Positions 12,659 through 23,110 of a DNA stretch of 64,000 nucleotides are shown one piece after another. The stretch is taken from assembly GCA_008828725.1 (NCBI GenBank), contig MEHQ01003082.1, forward strand, positions 291,641 through 355,640, written 5' to 3'. The notes beneath the pieces were generated by a model. It did no database searches and was not told where the DNA came from. It saw nothing but the letters and a program-made list of their open reading frames with translations. The position numbers were made by a program, and so were the translations under genes. This DNA is from Saccharina japonica (taxonomy: Eukaryota; Sar; Phaeophyceae; Laminariales; Laminariaceae). Every line of letters starts with the position of its first letter. Position 1 is the first letter of the stretch.

Positions 12659-13339
12659 AGTTTCCTTTCGTTCTCAGTCGTCCTCTGTTCACATTGGTTT
12701 TCATGTATTTTTATTTAGACTTACGTTCCATTGGCTGCCACATCTCCGGGGGGAGCAAGGCAATTTATTTCATTGACTTTCATTATCGCTTGTTTAACTG
12801 TTTTCATTTATGATATTCTTACTACCTTTTCTTTTGTTTTTCTCGTTTGTTTTTACGTTTCTCCTTCACGTAGATGGATTGCGAGCAGCATAGTACCTTT
12901 CGCAAAGATATGGCATTGCATTATCTCCTCTGTACCTGCATAGCATCGCAGTATCTCTGTGGCATGATTTTGTGAGATCTCTCTATTAAGAGGATGAACA
13001 CTCGGCACGGACACTGAGTGTGCTGGATGTCGACGAGTAGAAAAGACGACGTGTGTGGTACGGTAGAGGTCCGACACGATTTTTCGGATCGCGGTCACAA
13101 CAGGAGGAGCTGCATACTAGAGGTGTTACCCGACGAGTACCCGCCCTAGACGGGTACCCTCTCAAACCAGAAAACAATACCCGGGTACTCGCGAGTATTT
13201 ACGTCCATTTTGGGCGGGTACCCGGGTACCCGTTTAACAGCCGGGTACCCGTTTAACAACCGGGTACCCGGGTACCCGGCACATTATGTATCATGTTTGG
13301 TCCTCAACGCTGCCACGGGTAGACTCGAAGAAGGTTGTT
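12659..13339. repeat. 681-bp direct duplication, copy 2
   Basis: Second copy of 11884-12564, including its RA retroposon (12659-13045, minus) and GGGTACCC array (13123-13280). Past 13339 unique sequence begins. Confidence 0.9.
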
Positions 13340-13865
13340 CTACAGCATTCGGCACACCAACCCTGTGCCACAATGATTTTCATACAACCATACCAACAAA
13401 ACAACAAACTACGCGCCACAAAAGCACCGAATTGCATGTAACAACCGATTTTCCTAATTCGAGCATTGCCTTTCCGATGAGAATGAAAAAATATTTTAGT
13501 ACTTTGTTGTTTTTAAGAGTTGGGTTTTGCTCACAGTCAAAATTTAACCTGGAATATATGTTCCTCGGTGGTAGTTATCGATCCACAAAAACAAATCGAA
13601 ATCAACCTTAAAAAGTCTCGAAAAACAGAGCATATGAGGGAATTAGTATTTATTGATGCGAGTTTCTAATTTTGACCAAGTCTCTCGTGAAAGCATAGGG
13701 ACCTCTCGCAAAATAGCCATGGCCGTTTTCTTACTTGAGTAAGCTATTGATTCTGTCTGCACTTTTCATCAAATTCTCAGCATTTTATTTTGTCTACTAC
13801 TTGTTTTCGCACTTTTCATCAATTTCTCAGCATTTATCTGTCTACTATGTTGTACTCTAACTTAA
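13340..13865. other. No gene seen
   Basis: AT-rich sequence. A short repeat (CACTTTTCATCAA followed by TTCTCAGCATTT) occurs at about 13760 and 13811. A plus-strand frame enters from the duplication but shows no known domain. Confidence 0.5.
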
Positions 13866-13948
13866 AAATAAGAAAGTTAGGAGTCATACACGGGTCTCGA
13901 ACCCCGGACTCTTGTGTTGACAAGTCACTGCGCCACGTGTTACTCTAC
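13866..13948 (-). repeat. tRNA-derived SINE head, family S2
   Basis: On the minus strand an A-box-like GTGGCGCAGTGACTTG is followed by a B-box GGGGTTCGAGACC at tRNA-like spacing, then GACTCC and an A/T-rich region. The same B-box block with its flank recurs at 16575-16640, also on the minus strand. The boxes and repetition point to a SINE, not a working tRNA gene. Confidence 0.55.
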
Positions 13949-14045
13949 TCGTACAAGTTGTGTATGCCTCCATGTTTTCTTCATTTATACAGTAGACGTA
14001 CTGCAACTCTCATAATTGTATCTGTTTACTACGTTGTATATACTC

Positions 14046-16551
14046 CACACCCTGGACAATTCCTATTTCAATAGTCTATTGTGTCTACAATTATTTTTGG
14101 GTGTAGTCTATTAATTGGAATTGCCCAACCAAATGATTTCGATTGAAGTATATTCATTTGAATTGTCCGGGAAATTAGTTTTGAATGCTGCCTACCAATT
14201 GGGATTGTCCAGACAATTGATTTTAAGTGCTGTCAATTAATTGGAATTGCCTGCACAATTATTTGGACCATTCCTATTACAATAGTCTATTGTGGCTACA
14301 ACTGATTTCGGATGCTGTCTATTAATTGGATTCGCCCAACGACGCGTGCTACGGTAGAGGTAGCACTTTTTGGCTGAATCGTTTTCTGAACGATCGGGCT
14401 CCTTAACCCAAATTCGTCGGACTTCCATTGTTATGACGAACAATGTTTCAGAGTATACTTCGGTCATGAGATTTCGCATCCGGCAGCAATTTTATTTTCC
14501 TCCAAAACCGTTTTTTCAGAGTGGTATGAAGCTCCTCAAGTTAGGAGCTCAGAAAAAACATAGTGCACCTCTATCGTAGCATGCGTCCAACCAAATGATT
14601 TCGGTTGAAGGATACTAATTGAAATTGTCCGGGCAACTGATTTCGGGTGCTGCCTACTTATTGGAATTGTGCCTACAATTTATTTCGAGTGCTGGCTATT
14701 AATTGGAATTGCCGAGACACTTGATTTCAAATGCTATCTATTAAAAGCAATTGTCCAACTAAATGATTTCGAGTGATTTCTATTGATTGGAATTGCTCAG
14801 TCAAATTATTTCGAGTGAGATCTATCAGTCGGAGTTGTATAGCCATGTTTTTCGAGTGTTATCTACCAATTGAAACTGTCCAACCCAATGATTTCAAGTA
14901 CGGTCTATTAATTGGAATTGTCGAGGTCAGAAAAGAAATCAACAATTTAATTTGGAAAGACAGCACAGAAACCAACCTATTGACCAAACCACTCCTATTG
15001 ATTGGCAAGACCTGAAACTAATTGTTGAAAATATTTCAATTGGAAGGTCAGGGCAGAAACCTATTGATCCGACCATTCCTATTAATAGAAAGGAACAAAA
15101 CGAAATTACTGAAACAATTCCAAATGGAAGGTGAGAGCAGAAACGGTTTGATTGAACCATTCCAATTGTGAGACAAGACCAGAAAATACTTGCTGGAACA
15201 ATATCTATTGGAAGGCCAGGACACAAATCTATTAGCTCATCCATTCCTATTTATAGATGAACCACGAAAGCAGTATCTCGACCAATTCCATTTAAATGAA
15301 CTTTCGGAAGATCTACTGTAAAAGCAATAGTCCATTGTGGGTAGGTCCCATATCCTATTGAAGAAGTAATAGAGTATTGGAGTCTCCGGAGCGAAAAAGT
15401 TGCAGGAGACAATGCCAGTTAATTAACGGAGCTCTAAAGCAATTTCTAACCAATTCCAATTCGTAGGTGCACTACTATATGTTGTTGCTTTGCAATTCCA
15501 ATTGCGGCAATATGGAAACAATCAATTGTCCACCTAATTCCATTTTATAGACTTTTCGGTGGGTCTATTGTAGGCGCAATAGTCTATTGCGATGCCTATT
15601 GTCCAAGGTATAAGCAGAAAGGGAATGAACAAAAAATTCTAGTGACTAATCGGCCGCCAAACATTGTGTCCAATATATTTAATCTAATGGGCATCCTCCG
15701 AAATATGTTGTCTGGTGGATTCCACTTAATAGACTGGTTCATGAATCAATCGCTCCGGCAATTCCAACCGGTAGACAGCCTCACGAATCGTTCGCCTTTG
15801 CAACTTCGAGAAATAGCTTCGTCATGCATACATAGCATACATTGTTGTGTCAAATTCCGATTGCAGCGTCCGGAATCAATTGACCGGTAACATAATGCTG
15901 TCTATTAAAAGGAAATGCCTGATTGTCTGGACAATTTTTTTCGAAGCCTGCCAAATTAATGAAATTGCTAGGACAATTATTTAGAAAGATGCCTACGTAT
16001 TAAAAGGAATTGCCCGCGCAATTAATTTAGAAGGATGTCAATTAAATGGAATTGCCCGCGCAATTAATTTAGAAGGATGTCAATTAAATGGAATTGCCAG
16101 CACAATTCATTTGGGAGGGTGCCAATTAAATGGAATTGCAAGCACAATTTAATTGGGAGGATGTCAATTAAATAGAACTGTCAGCACAATTTATTTAGGA
16201 GAATATCAATTAAATGGAATTGCCAGCACCATTGGCACCGAAAAAAATCTGCAATTGCCAATTAGCGTTACAATAGAATGGGATATTATATTCCAATAGA
16301 CTATGGGTTCAGCAATGGGATTTTGTTGGTACCTGTTAATAGCAATTACTTCAACCATTAATGTAGATGGGTGTATATTAGCATAAATTGGGTGGACGAT
16401 AGGGCCTACCGGGTGTCTGTTAATAGGAATTGTCTGTACCATAGAGGTCGATGCGTTCCAATTAATTGGAATTGGTGACCACTATTGCCAGTCAACTGTA
16501 ATAGGAAACTATTAATAGACAATTAGGCAATTGATAATTGTCCAGGGTGTG
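14046..16551. mobile_element. 2.5-kb TIR-bounded element filled with short repeats
   Basis: The left end CACACCCTGGACAATT (14046-14061) is the exact reverse complement of the right end at 16536-16551. Nearly everything between consists of imperfect units around AATTGGAATTG(C/T)C, spaced about 42-58 bases. The clearest tandem stretch is 16000-16235, with a 42-base unit. No transposase frame is seen, so it would be non-autonomous. A MITE is nested at 14341-14587. Part of the same element is found at 5772-6040. Confidence 0.65.
14341..14587 (+). mobile_element. 247-bp MITE, family M1, with target duplication
   Basis: Terminal inverted repeats begin GACGCGTGCTACGGTAGAGG and end with the complementary CCTCTATCGTAGCATGCGTC. 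CAAC flanks both sides (14337-14340, 14588-14591), and the uninterrupted motif GCCCAACCAAATGATTTCG exists at 14126, so the empty site is visible within the same repeat array. Related copies lie at 22730-22937 (reversed) and 44542-44794. There is no coding capacity. Confidence 0.8.
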
Positions 16552-16574
16552 ATTTATACTCGTACTCTTACAAA

Positions 16575-16640
16575 AAAATAATCAGGGAGTCGTACACTGG
16601 TCTCGAACCCCGGACTCTTGCGTTGACAAATTGCTGACCC
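16575..16640 (-). repeat. SINE S2 fragment
   Basis: Shares TCTCGAACCCCGGACTCTTG and the flanking GTTGACAA block with 13866-13948. It is cut off where the 28-bp minisatellite starts. Confidence 0.5.
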
Positions 16641-17362
16641 CCTATACAAAAATCAAGTCATTCCAGACCCGCCATACAAAATCAAGTCAGTTCAGACCCA
16701 CCATACAATTTCATGTCAATCCAGAACCCCATACAATTTGAATTCATTTCAGAACCACAATACAAAAGCCAAGTCATTTTGGACCCCCGATACAATTTCA
16801 AGTCCTTTCAAACCCACCACAAAAAAATCAAGTAATTTTAGGCCCCCATACAATGTCAAGTAATTTCAGACCCCTCGAACAAAAGCCGAGTCATTTCCAA
16901 ACCCACTATACAAAAGCCGAGTCATTGCCAACCCTATACAAAGACCAAGTAATTTCAGACCTCCCATACAAATCCAAGTAATTTCAGACCCACCATACCA
17001 AAAATCAAGTCAATCTAGACCTCCCATTCAATTTCAAGTCATTTCAGACCCCCCATAAAAATTCAAGTCATCTCAGACCCCCTTTAACAAAATCAAGTCA
17101 ATCCAGACCCCCCGTACAATTTCAAATCATTTCAGACCCACCATACAAAACCCGAGTCATTTCAGCACCACCATACAAAAAACAGGTCATTTTCATTATT
17201 GACACTAAAACCAAGTCATATCCAACCCACCCTACAAAAAACAAGTCATTTCATCACCAATGCCAAAACCAAGTAATTTTCAACCCCGTATACAAAAACC
17301 AAATCATTTAAAACCCATCATACAAAAACGAAGTCATTTTTTATTCCTTTACAAAACCAAGA
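16635..17362. repeat. 28-bp minisatellite
   Basis: About 26 imperfect units of CAAGTCATTTCAGACCCACC followed by ATACAAAA. Unit length varies slightly (about 26-29 bases), so no reading frame is preserved. Confidence 0.85.
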
Positions 17363-17939
17363 CTTCGGGTTAGGGTAATATCTGTAGTAAACGTACTACA
17401 GAATATGCGACGTACAGGAAAATTGACAGTAACTACACAGGAAAATTGAATTTCAACTGCTGCTTTTGCTCCTGTGTATTGATTTTCATCGAGCAGCTGT
17501 TAACGCCACCAACGAAATAGAAAAGTGACAAAGGCTTCCTGCAACGCCAATGACATGGACCCGGGGAATGCTCCTCTAGAACTCCAGGGTCTCACGCAAG
17601 TGGAACAGATCCTCATTGCCGTAGCCTGCACCATCGTGCGCGTGTACCGCCTGAAGGGAGGGCAGAGGGCACGTCGTCGACGTTTTTGCATGTTTTCCCC
17701 CCACCAATGCACACAAATTGACGACAGTTACTAATAATATCCTGCTGCGCGAGTTCCTAGCGACAGCTATACTATCTATTTTGGGCGAGGTACCTCGCCC
17801 ATAAATCCTGATTTTCTTGTACCAGTATTGTGAGACAGCATTTTCATTTTGAAAAGGGTTTTGTGGAGACTATGTACGAGATACTACCCAGGGGACGTGA
17901 TTTAGAGGATGATAAGGTGTCATCCCCGGAGTTTTCAAC
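17363..17939. other. No gene seen
   Basis: Short open frames overlap here on both strands (17500-17734) but show no known domain. CAGGAAAATTGA is repeated at about 17416 and 17441. Confidence 0.4.
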
Positions 17940-18088
17940 GTAAACCAACGAGTACCCGGATACCCGGGTACCCGGGTGCCCGGGGCCCAAATACTCGGCG
18001 AGTATGAAGTGTTAGTCGTACCCGTGACGGGTATTAGCAAGCCGGGTAATACTCGCGAGTACCCGGGTAATTTGCAAAAGGGTAACAC
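17940..18088. repeat. GGGTACCC palindrome array, second site
   Basis: Same motif class as 12348-12505 (TACCCGGGTA, TACTCGCGAGTA), in the opposite orientation, ending GGGTAACAC. Confidence 0.55.
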
Positions 18089-18407
18089 GTCTACTGCATA
18101 CCTCATTTAAAAACTGGTGTTATAACAAAATCAAAATGCTAATATTATTAATACGCGATTAACAATCGCATGGCCTGATGAGTATGAACTACTGCTGTAT
18201 ATATATAAATATATAGATATCAAAGGAAACAACTATCAATCAAACATATTTCAACACGTAATTATTCAAAGACCGACGACCGACTTTCAGGCGCATTTTC
18301 ATCCCAAAAGTGCCGCTTCGTACCTCTATCATAGCGACCGTCCGATGGTTGAATGTGAAGAACACACACTGCAGCAGTACTACGAGTAAGAGGTTATCTC
18401 TTTTATA

Positions 18408-18740
18408 GGAAATTGTTTTATTTTTATTTTCCTTTTCGCTTGTGTTTTTCCTTTTTTTCTCTTTTTCTTTTTTTCTTTCATGCACCTGGATTGCTAAATA
18501 GCAGGGCACGTAGGTCTTACCTGTCGTATATGGCATTGCATTGTCTGTGCCGATTATTCGTCCTAAAAAGGTACCAGTTCTGTGGCCACAAAACTACGAC
18601 ACAGAGATACTACACTCAGTTCAGTAAGCAGAGCAGACAATGCAACGCCATATACGACAGGCAAGACCTACCCTGCTAGCAATCCAGGTGCATGCAAGAG
18701 AAAAAAAGAGAAAACACGAAAAAAACGAAAAGGAAAAAAT
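18408..18740. repeat. Inverted pair of RA retroposons (palindrome)
   Basis: A minus-strand RA copy (about 18408-18552) is joined head-on to a plus-strand one (18553-18740). The left arm has TGCACCTGGATTGCTA and GTCGTATATGGCATTGCATT; the right arm has their complements ending at 18695. The junction sits near CCGATTATTCGTCCTAAAAA. Single-stranded, the region would form a long hairpin with arms of about 75 bases. Confidence 0.65.
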
Positions 18741-18904
18741 ATTAAAAAGTAAACATACTGAAGCAAATCAACAATCAAGCAACCAAACAAAAGTATGACA
18801 AAAATAAAGAAAGAAAGTGTCGGCAAGCCTTTATCTTTGTTTGCCGAAATAAAAGTCGGGAAGAAAAAAGAGCCACAATGTGGTACGATAACCTTTGGTC
18901 TAAA

Positions 18905-19010
18905 ATGTGATCCTGGATCTGAGTTTGATTAAAGAGGGAGATATAATAAAGGGCCTACAGTAGTAGAGACTGAATGGGACGGGGAAAATAACAAAACAAT
19001 AAAATACAAG
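18905..19010 (+). repeat. SINE S1 3' fragment
   Basis: The CCTGGATCTGAGTTTGATTA block, the GAGGGAGA motif and GGGAAAATAACAAAAC parallel the 3' end of the S1 SINE. The head is absent. Confidence 0.45.
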
Positions 19011-19029
19011 GTATATTTGATATTATTGG

Positions 19030-19270
19030 TAGAATTTATGTTTTTCATTTTCGCTTATTCTTTTCGTTTGATTTCTCTTCCACGCATCTGGATTGCAAAC
19101 AAGGTATGTCGTGCCTGTCGTATACAGTATGACATTTCATTGTCTATTATTCTTACTACATTGCAATGTCGTTTCTCTGTGTCGTAGGTTTGTGACCACA
19201 TAATGATAGGTCTGATGGTATCTCTCTGGGATGAAGAATCGGGACAGACACAGGGTGTGTGCTGGAATGC
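19030..19270 (-). repeat. RA retroposon, diverged copy
   Basis: Carries the same succession of blocks as 5203-5432 (CATCTGGATTGCAAACA, TGCCTGTCGTATAC, TCTCTGTGTCGTAG, GATGAAGAATCGGGACAG) at lower identity. Confidence 0.55.
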
Positions 19271-19485
19271 AGTGCCTATGGTCCAAAGCAACATAGAACT
19301 CGTATGTATTCAAAATATGGCACGTATCGTTTTCGTATACGTACTCGGTGTACGTCATACGTACATATTATACGTATCGTTCTCGTATATAGTACAAGGC
19401 ATGTATTATCGTATACATTTGCGGAACAATAAAAGAGCCAACCAAGATAATAATGGCGTATTGTGCCTGGCATCATCTCAGGGGT

Positions 19486-19785
19486 CAGATGATGACGAGA
19501 CACCCCTTTTTGTTGGATTTTTCAATCTTGAGGAACATAGTGGCCAACTTTATGCTCCATACGAGGGGTACACCCATTATCTTTGGCACTATGTTGCTGA
19601 TAAGATTATGAACGAGCCACAAAGTGGTACCATAACAGATGATGACGAGACACCCCTTTTTGTTGGATTTTTCAATCTTGGGGAACATAGTGGCCAACTT
19701 TATGCTCCATACGAGGGGTACACCCATTTTCTTTGGCACTATGTTGCTGATAAGATTATGAACGAGCCACAAAGTGGTACCATAA
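19486..19785. repeat. 150-bp in-frame tandem duplication
   Basis: Two head-to-tail copies of a 150-base unit (offset exactly 150). It lies in a plus-strand frame open from 19203 to 19811, so the frame carries a 50-residue repeat starting DDDETPLFVGFF. The two noticed differences (GAG to GGG, TAT to TTT) both change the residue. The minus strand is also open over the same stretch because 150 is a multiple of three. No known domain is recognised on either strand, so coding status is undecided. Confidence 0.6.
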
Positions 19786-19811
19786 CCTTATGGTCTAATG
19801 TGAGGAGATAA

Positions 19812-20255
19812 TTGATGCTGAGAAGGGCGCAGCCCTTCGAAGCATCAATAGATGCTCTTCCTAATGGGTTGGGTATGTGCCCGTGGGGGTGTACCCCCCT
19901 GGTCGCGAACGGACACAAACGGACAAAAAACAGTTCTGAAAGCTGCCGCAGCGTGGCTTTATTTAAAGAATCCTTAATATTGAGGTTTGTCTGTCCCTCG
20001 CACTTCGTCTGCACTTCGCACTTCGTTCGCTTTGCTTTTTTTTGGCGCGCGACGCGTACACTCAACCGATTCAGACACGCTCGGGACTGATAGAGGCCCG
20101 CTATTTGTGCCGACCGTCCTGTGCTATTCGTGTCGAAAGCCGTGCCGAGATCGGAGAACTAGGCGGTAGTGACTGCCCTAAACTGTTGCCAGTGCCAAAT
20201 TGTGTCACTGGGATTTCTCGGCAGTAGAGCTAACTATCAGTAGTATATAGCAACG
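19812..20255. other. Hairpin cluster and anonymous sequence
   Basis: Three short perfect foldbacks follow each other: AAGGGCGCAGCCCTT, GCATCAATAGATGC and GGGGGTGTACCCCC, within 19825-19900. Next come GCACTTCGTCTGCACTTCGC repeats at 19998-20030. No gene is recognised. Confidence 0.45.
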
Positions 20256-20760
20256 ATGAGCATCACCACCGGCAACTCTCAAGCAAAAAGATGTCGGGAG
20301 ACATGTCAAGCAAGGCAAAACATGCGCTGTCAAGGGTGTAGGGTGGAGTGTTCCACACTAAAAACTAGTTATTTGGTGACAGTCACGGCATGTCAAGGCT
20401 GTCAAGGGTTGAAAGTGAAGACCACATTTCTCGGCAGTAGAGCAACAACGGTGATGATCGGACGAGAAGAGGAAGACCATCATCGCACACAGCACACACA
20501 CCACCATCACCAGCAAACACCACAACGACGACCATCACCACCACCGCCACCACCCCTGCCCCACGAGCCGCAGGAGCACCAGAAGTTGTTGTTGCTCGTA
20601 GTGGCTGGTGGTGGTTGGTGGTGGCTTCGTCCCGTGGTTTGGTGGTGGTTCCTGGTACGCACTCGTTCAGCAGCAGCAGCATTTTGTTTTTTTTGTCCAT
20701 CCCATTTCTTATCTGCTGCTGCTGCTGAGAGATGCACAAAACAAAAAGACAATAAAACAC
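20256..20760. repeat. Simple-sequence-rich stretch (CCA, GGT, CAG)
   Basis: A 172-codon plus frame (20256-20774) is open but consists largely of CAC/CCA/GTG/CAG runs giving His, Pro, Trp and Ala tracts. Both strands are open, so I treat it as low-complexity DNA, not a gene. CAAGGCTGTCAAGGGTT-type words repeat at 20300-20415. Confidence 0.55.
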
Positions 20761-20769
20761 GATTTCTGA

Positions 20770-21175
20770 AATGATACAGATTTTACGAAATACGAGCAAA
20801 AAGACAATAAAAATAAAAACGAATTCTGAAATGATTCAGATTTCTTAGTTTGCATTTTTCTCTGTACAAGGTTTTTGCGCTGACACGCATCGCTTAACAA
20901 TAAATGTTGGTGGGTGGTGTTGGTGATTGTAGGACTACCAGCCCAGGGACCAACCGACCTGATACCTGATACAGATTTTACAAAATACGAGCAAAAAGAT
21001 CATACAACAAAAACGAATTATGAAATGATTCAGATGTATTTGTTTACTGGTACATTTTTCTCTGTACTCGTACAAGGTTTTTGCGCTGACACGCATCGCT
21101 TAATTAACAGTAAATGTTGGTGGGTGGTGTTGGTGATTGTGGGACTACCAGCCGAGGGACCAACCGACCAACCCA
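20770..21175. repeat. ~210-bp tandem pair
   Basis: Two units, about 20770-20962 and 20965-21175, share CAGATTTTACRAAATACGAG, GCTGACACGCATCGCTTAA and GTTGGTGGGTGGTGTTGGTG in the same order. A degenerate third tail (GTTTATGTGCTGACCCAAAT) follows at 21233. Confidence 0.7.
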
Positions 21176-21259
21176 GTAAATCTCTCACCCACCACGCACA
21201 CCCATCAATTACCTGCCGGTCAGTAAAAAAAGGTTTATGTGCTGACCCAAATCGCTTAG

Positions 21260-22384
21260 AATAAAAAACGATCCCATCAATAACAATTAATTGCAGGAAC
21301 ACAGCAAAAAGAGAAGAGCCGCCAACGCAGTAGCTTAATTCAGTTAGGAGTTTGACCACTTGAAGGCGTCTGTCACGCTCCTCATTCCCACCGTTCTTGT
21401 AATCAGGGATGCGTATTTCCTCACCCGGAACCCAAACATTTCCGGAGAACAGCCTTTTAAAGTTTTTTCAAAACATTTCCCCCATTTCCTCTCATTCGAG
21501 GGGGAAAATGGGTTATTTAGAGGGGGTACAAAAATTATCATCCCCGGGTGGCCCATGCGCTACATGAAGTGCAAGTATAAGATTCACTCAGGCCTTCGGA
21601 CAGTAAGTTTCGATCAAGTTCACTCTACACTCGACCGGCACCAGGTACACAGTAGTAGCAGTTGCGCACAATGCAAGTACTTTGCATGAATACCTGGTAC
21701 TTGATTTGAGTGAATGTTCATCGATTTCGGTTGATTTTTCACTTGTTCATGTCCTCGCTGATTTCGTTCTGCAGCCATTTGACACTGGAAAAATAGGACT
21801 ACTGCCGCCGTAGTGCTGATAGCGATCTCTCATGTATGAATATACTTTTGTCGCGAGGTAATCCGCAACCCAAAGCCCAAAGGCAGGAAGTGAGCAGTTA
21901 CAGCAGTGCGCTGCGTCGTACGCGTGTAGCGATCGCGACGTTATCCGCGACTAGAAATTGTAAACGTGGACGCTAGACGCCTCGACGAAATCCCAGCGCT
22001 CCCCAGCTGCATCTCTGCGCCGTGTTCACCCTTTGCATTCGAATACAGCATGTTAGCTCATATATACAATATATGATTATATTTTATATTAGTACATTCC
22101 TCCGATGATTCTACTCGCCATAACATCCAATTCCTCTGTATGGTATCTGTGTGATATAGCAGGCCTGTGAGCGGCAACGTAGCGCTCTGCTCTGCTGCAC
22201 AGCTTTTAGCAGGTTTGTTAAAAAAAAACGGAATTTCCATTCTATATATATGGAGGCGTTGTTTGCCCGGGGATAGGGGACGTGAAGAATTTCCTCTGAA
22301 GAAAAATATTTCCTCGAGCCCTATTATTTTCGGGAAATTACCGCTACCGGGAATTACGCCTCCCTGATTTTAAATGTGGTTTGC
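21260..22384. other. No gene seen
   Basis: A 109-codon plus frame at 21360-21689 and an opposite one overlap, with no recognisable domain. No repeat is noticed besides small AT-rich tracts. Function unknown. Confidence 0.4.
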
Positions 22385-22617
22385 TTATTTCCCTCCTCAC
22401 TACGGTACGTGCCTCGCATTTTTATCGCGAAATATTTCAACAGTTTTTTCCCTCGTCAACTCTCGTCGAATTGTGGTTGCCTACGCAATAATATGCGTTC
22501 TCGACCATATACTGCTGTAGTTGGACATATTTGAGAGTATAATATCTCCATGCGGAGACTCGAACTCCCAACCACCAACTTAACAGGCTTTGTAGTTACC
22601 TGCTATTACAGGGGGCC
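22385..22617 (-). repeat. tRNA-derived SINE, family S1
   Basis: The minus strand reads a GGCCCCC start, an AAGCCTG anticodon-arm region, the B-box GAGTTCGAGTCTCC and the same CGCATGGAGAT that follows the B-box in 1764-2089. A shared body with ATTCGACGAGAGTTGACGAG and TCGCGATAAAAATGC follows. Outside the head/body it is diverged, indicating an older copy. Confidence 0.7.
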
Positions 22618-22700
22618 ATAGTAAATAGGACCTATGGTTTAGACAAAAACCTATATCTTTACATATTTTCACTAACAATATTTGGTTCTATTTACTATGG
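22616..22700. repeat. Small foldback element
   Basis: CCATAGTAAATAG (22616-22628) is exactly inverted as CTATTTACTATGG (about 22688-22700). A 60-base AT-rich loop lies between. Confidence 0.55.
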
Positions 22701-22729
22701 TAATCCGTAATAGACCACGGCGGTGACCG

Positions 22730-22937
22730 GTATCATAGTGAAATACAGACAAACAAAAAATACGATTTTGGAGGAAAATAAAAGTAAGTGCTGCCGGATG
22801 CGAAATCGCATGACCGAAGTATATTCTGAAACAGTATTCGTCACAAAAAACGAAAGTCCGACGAATTTGGGTTAAGGAGTCCGATCGTTCAGAAAACGAT
22901 TCAGCCAAAAAGTGCTACCTCTACCGTAGCACGCGTC
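22730..22937 (-). mobile_element. MITE M1, partial copy
   Basis: The minus strand begins GACGCGTGCTACGGTAGAGG and follows 14341 for about 190 bases (CCAAATTCGTCGGACTTTCG, GCATCCGGCAGC, TTTTCCTCCAAAA). The far inverted repeat is not found, so the copy is truncated. A second isolated M1-like terminus lies at 23083-23107. Confidence 0.65.
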
Positions 22938-22989
22938 TGTTGAATTACAGTTGGTTGTATACTCAAGCCATGGTTTTGTTCATCGGTTC

Positions 22990-23056
22990 GAGGGTGGTCG
23001 AATTTGTTTTTCGACATGTTACAGATTTTTTTGTTCGTTAGGGGGGGGGGGGGTAC
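22990..23056. repeat. Single unit related to the 83-bp foldback
   Basis: CGAGGGTGGTCGAA, TTTTTCGACA and a G13 run in the same order as 3331-3497. Confidence 0.5.
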
Positions 23057-23110
23057 TAAAACCAAGTGAAACAAAAGTGCTACCTCCATCGTCGCACGCC
23101 AGGTTCTGTC

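Noticed and set aside
16635-17362. Possible CRISPR-like array
   Set aside because: 28-bp units are contiguous and degenerate with no unique spacers, and the setting is eukaryotic.
20256-20774. 172-codon frame with His, Pro, Trp and Ala tracts
   Set aside because: Made of CCA, GGT and CAG simple repeats; the opposite strand is equally open, so it is not evidence for a gene.
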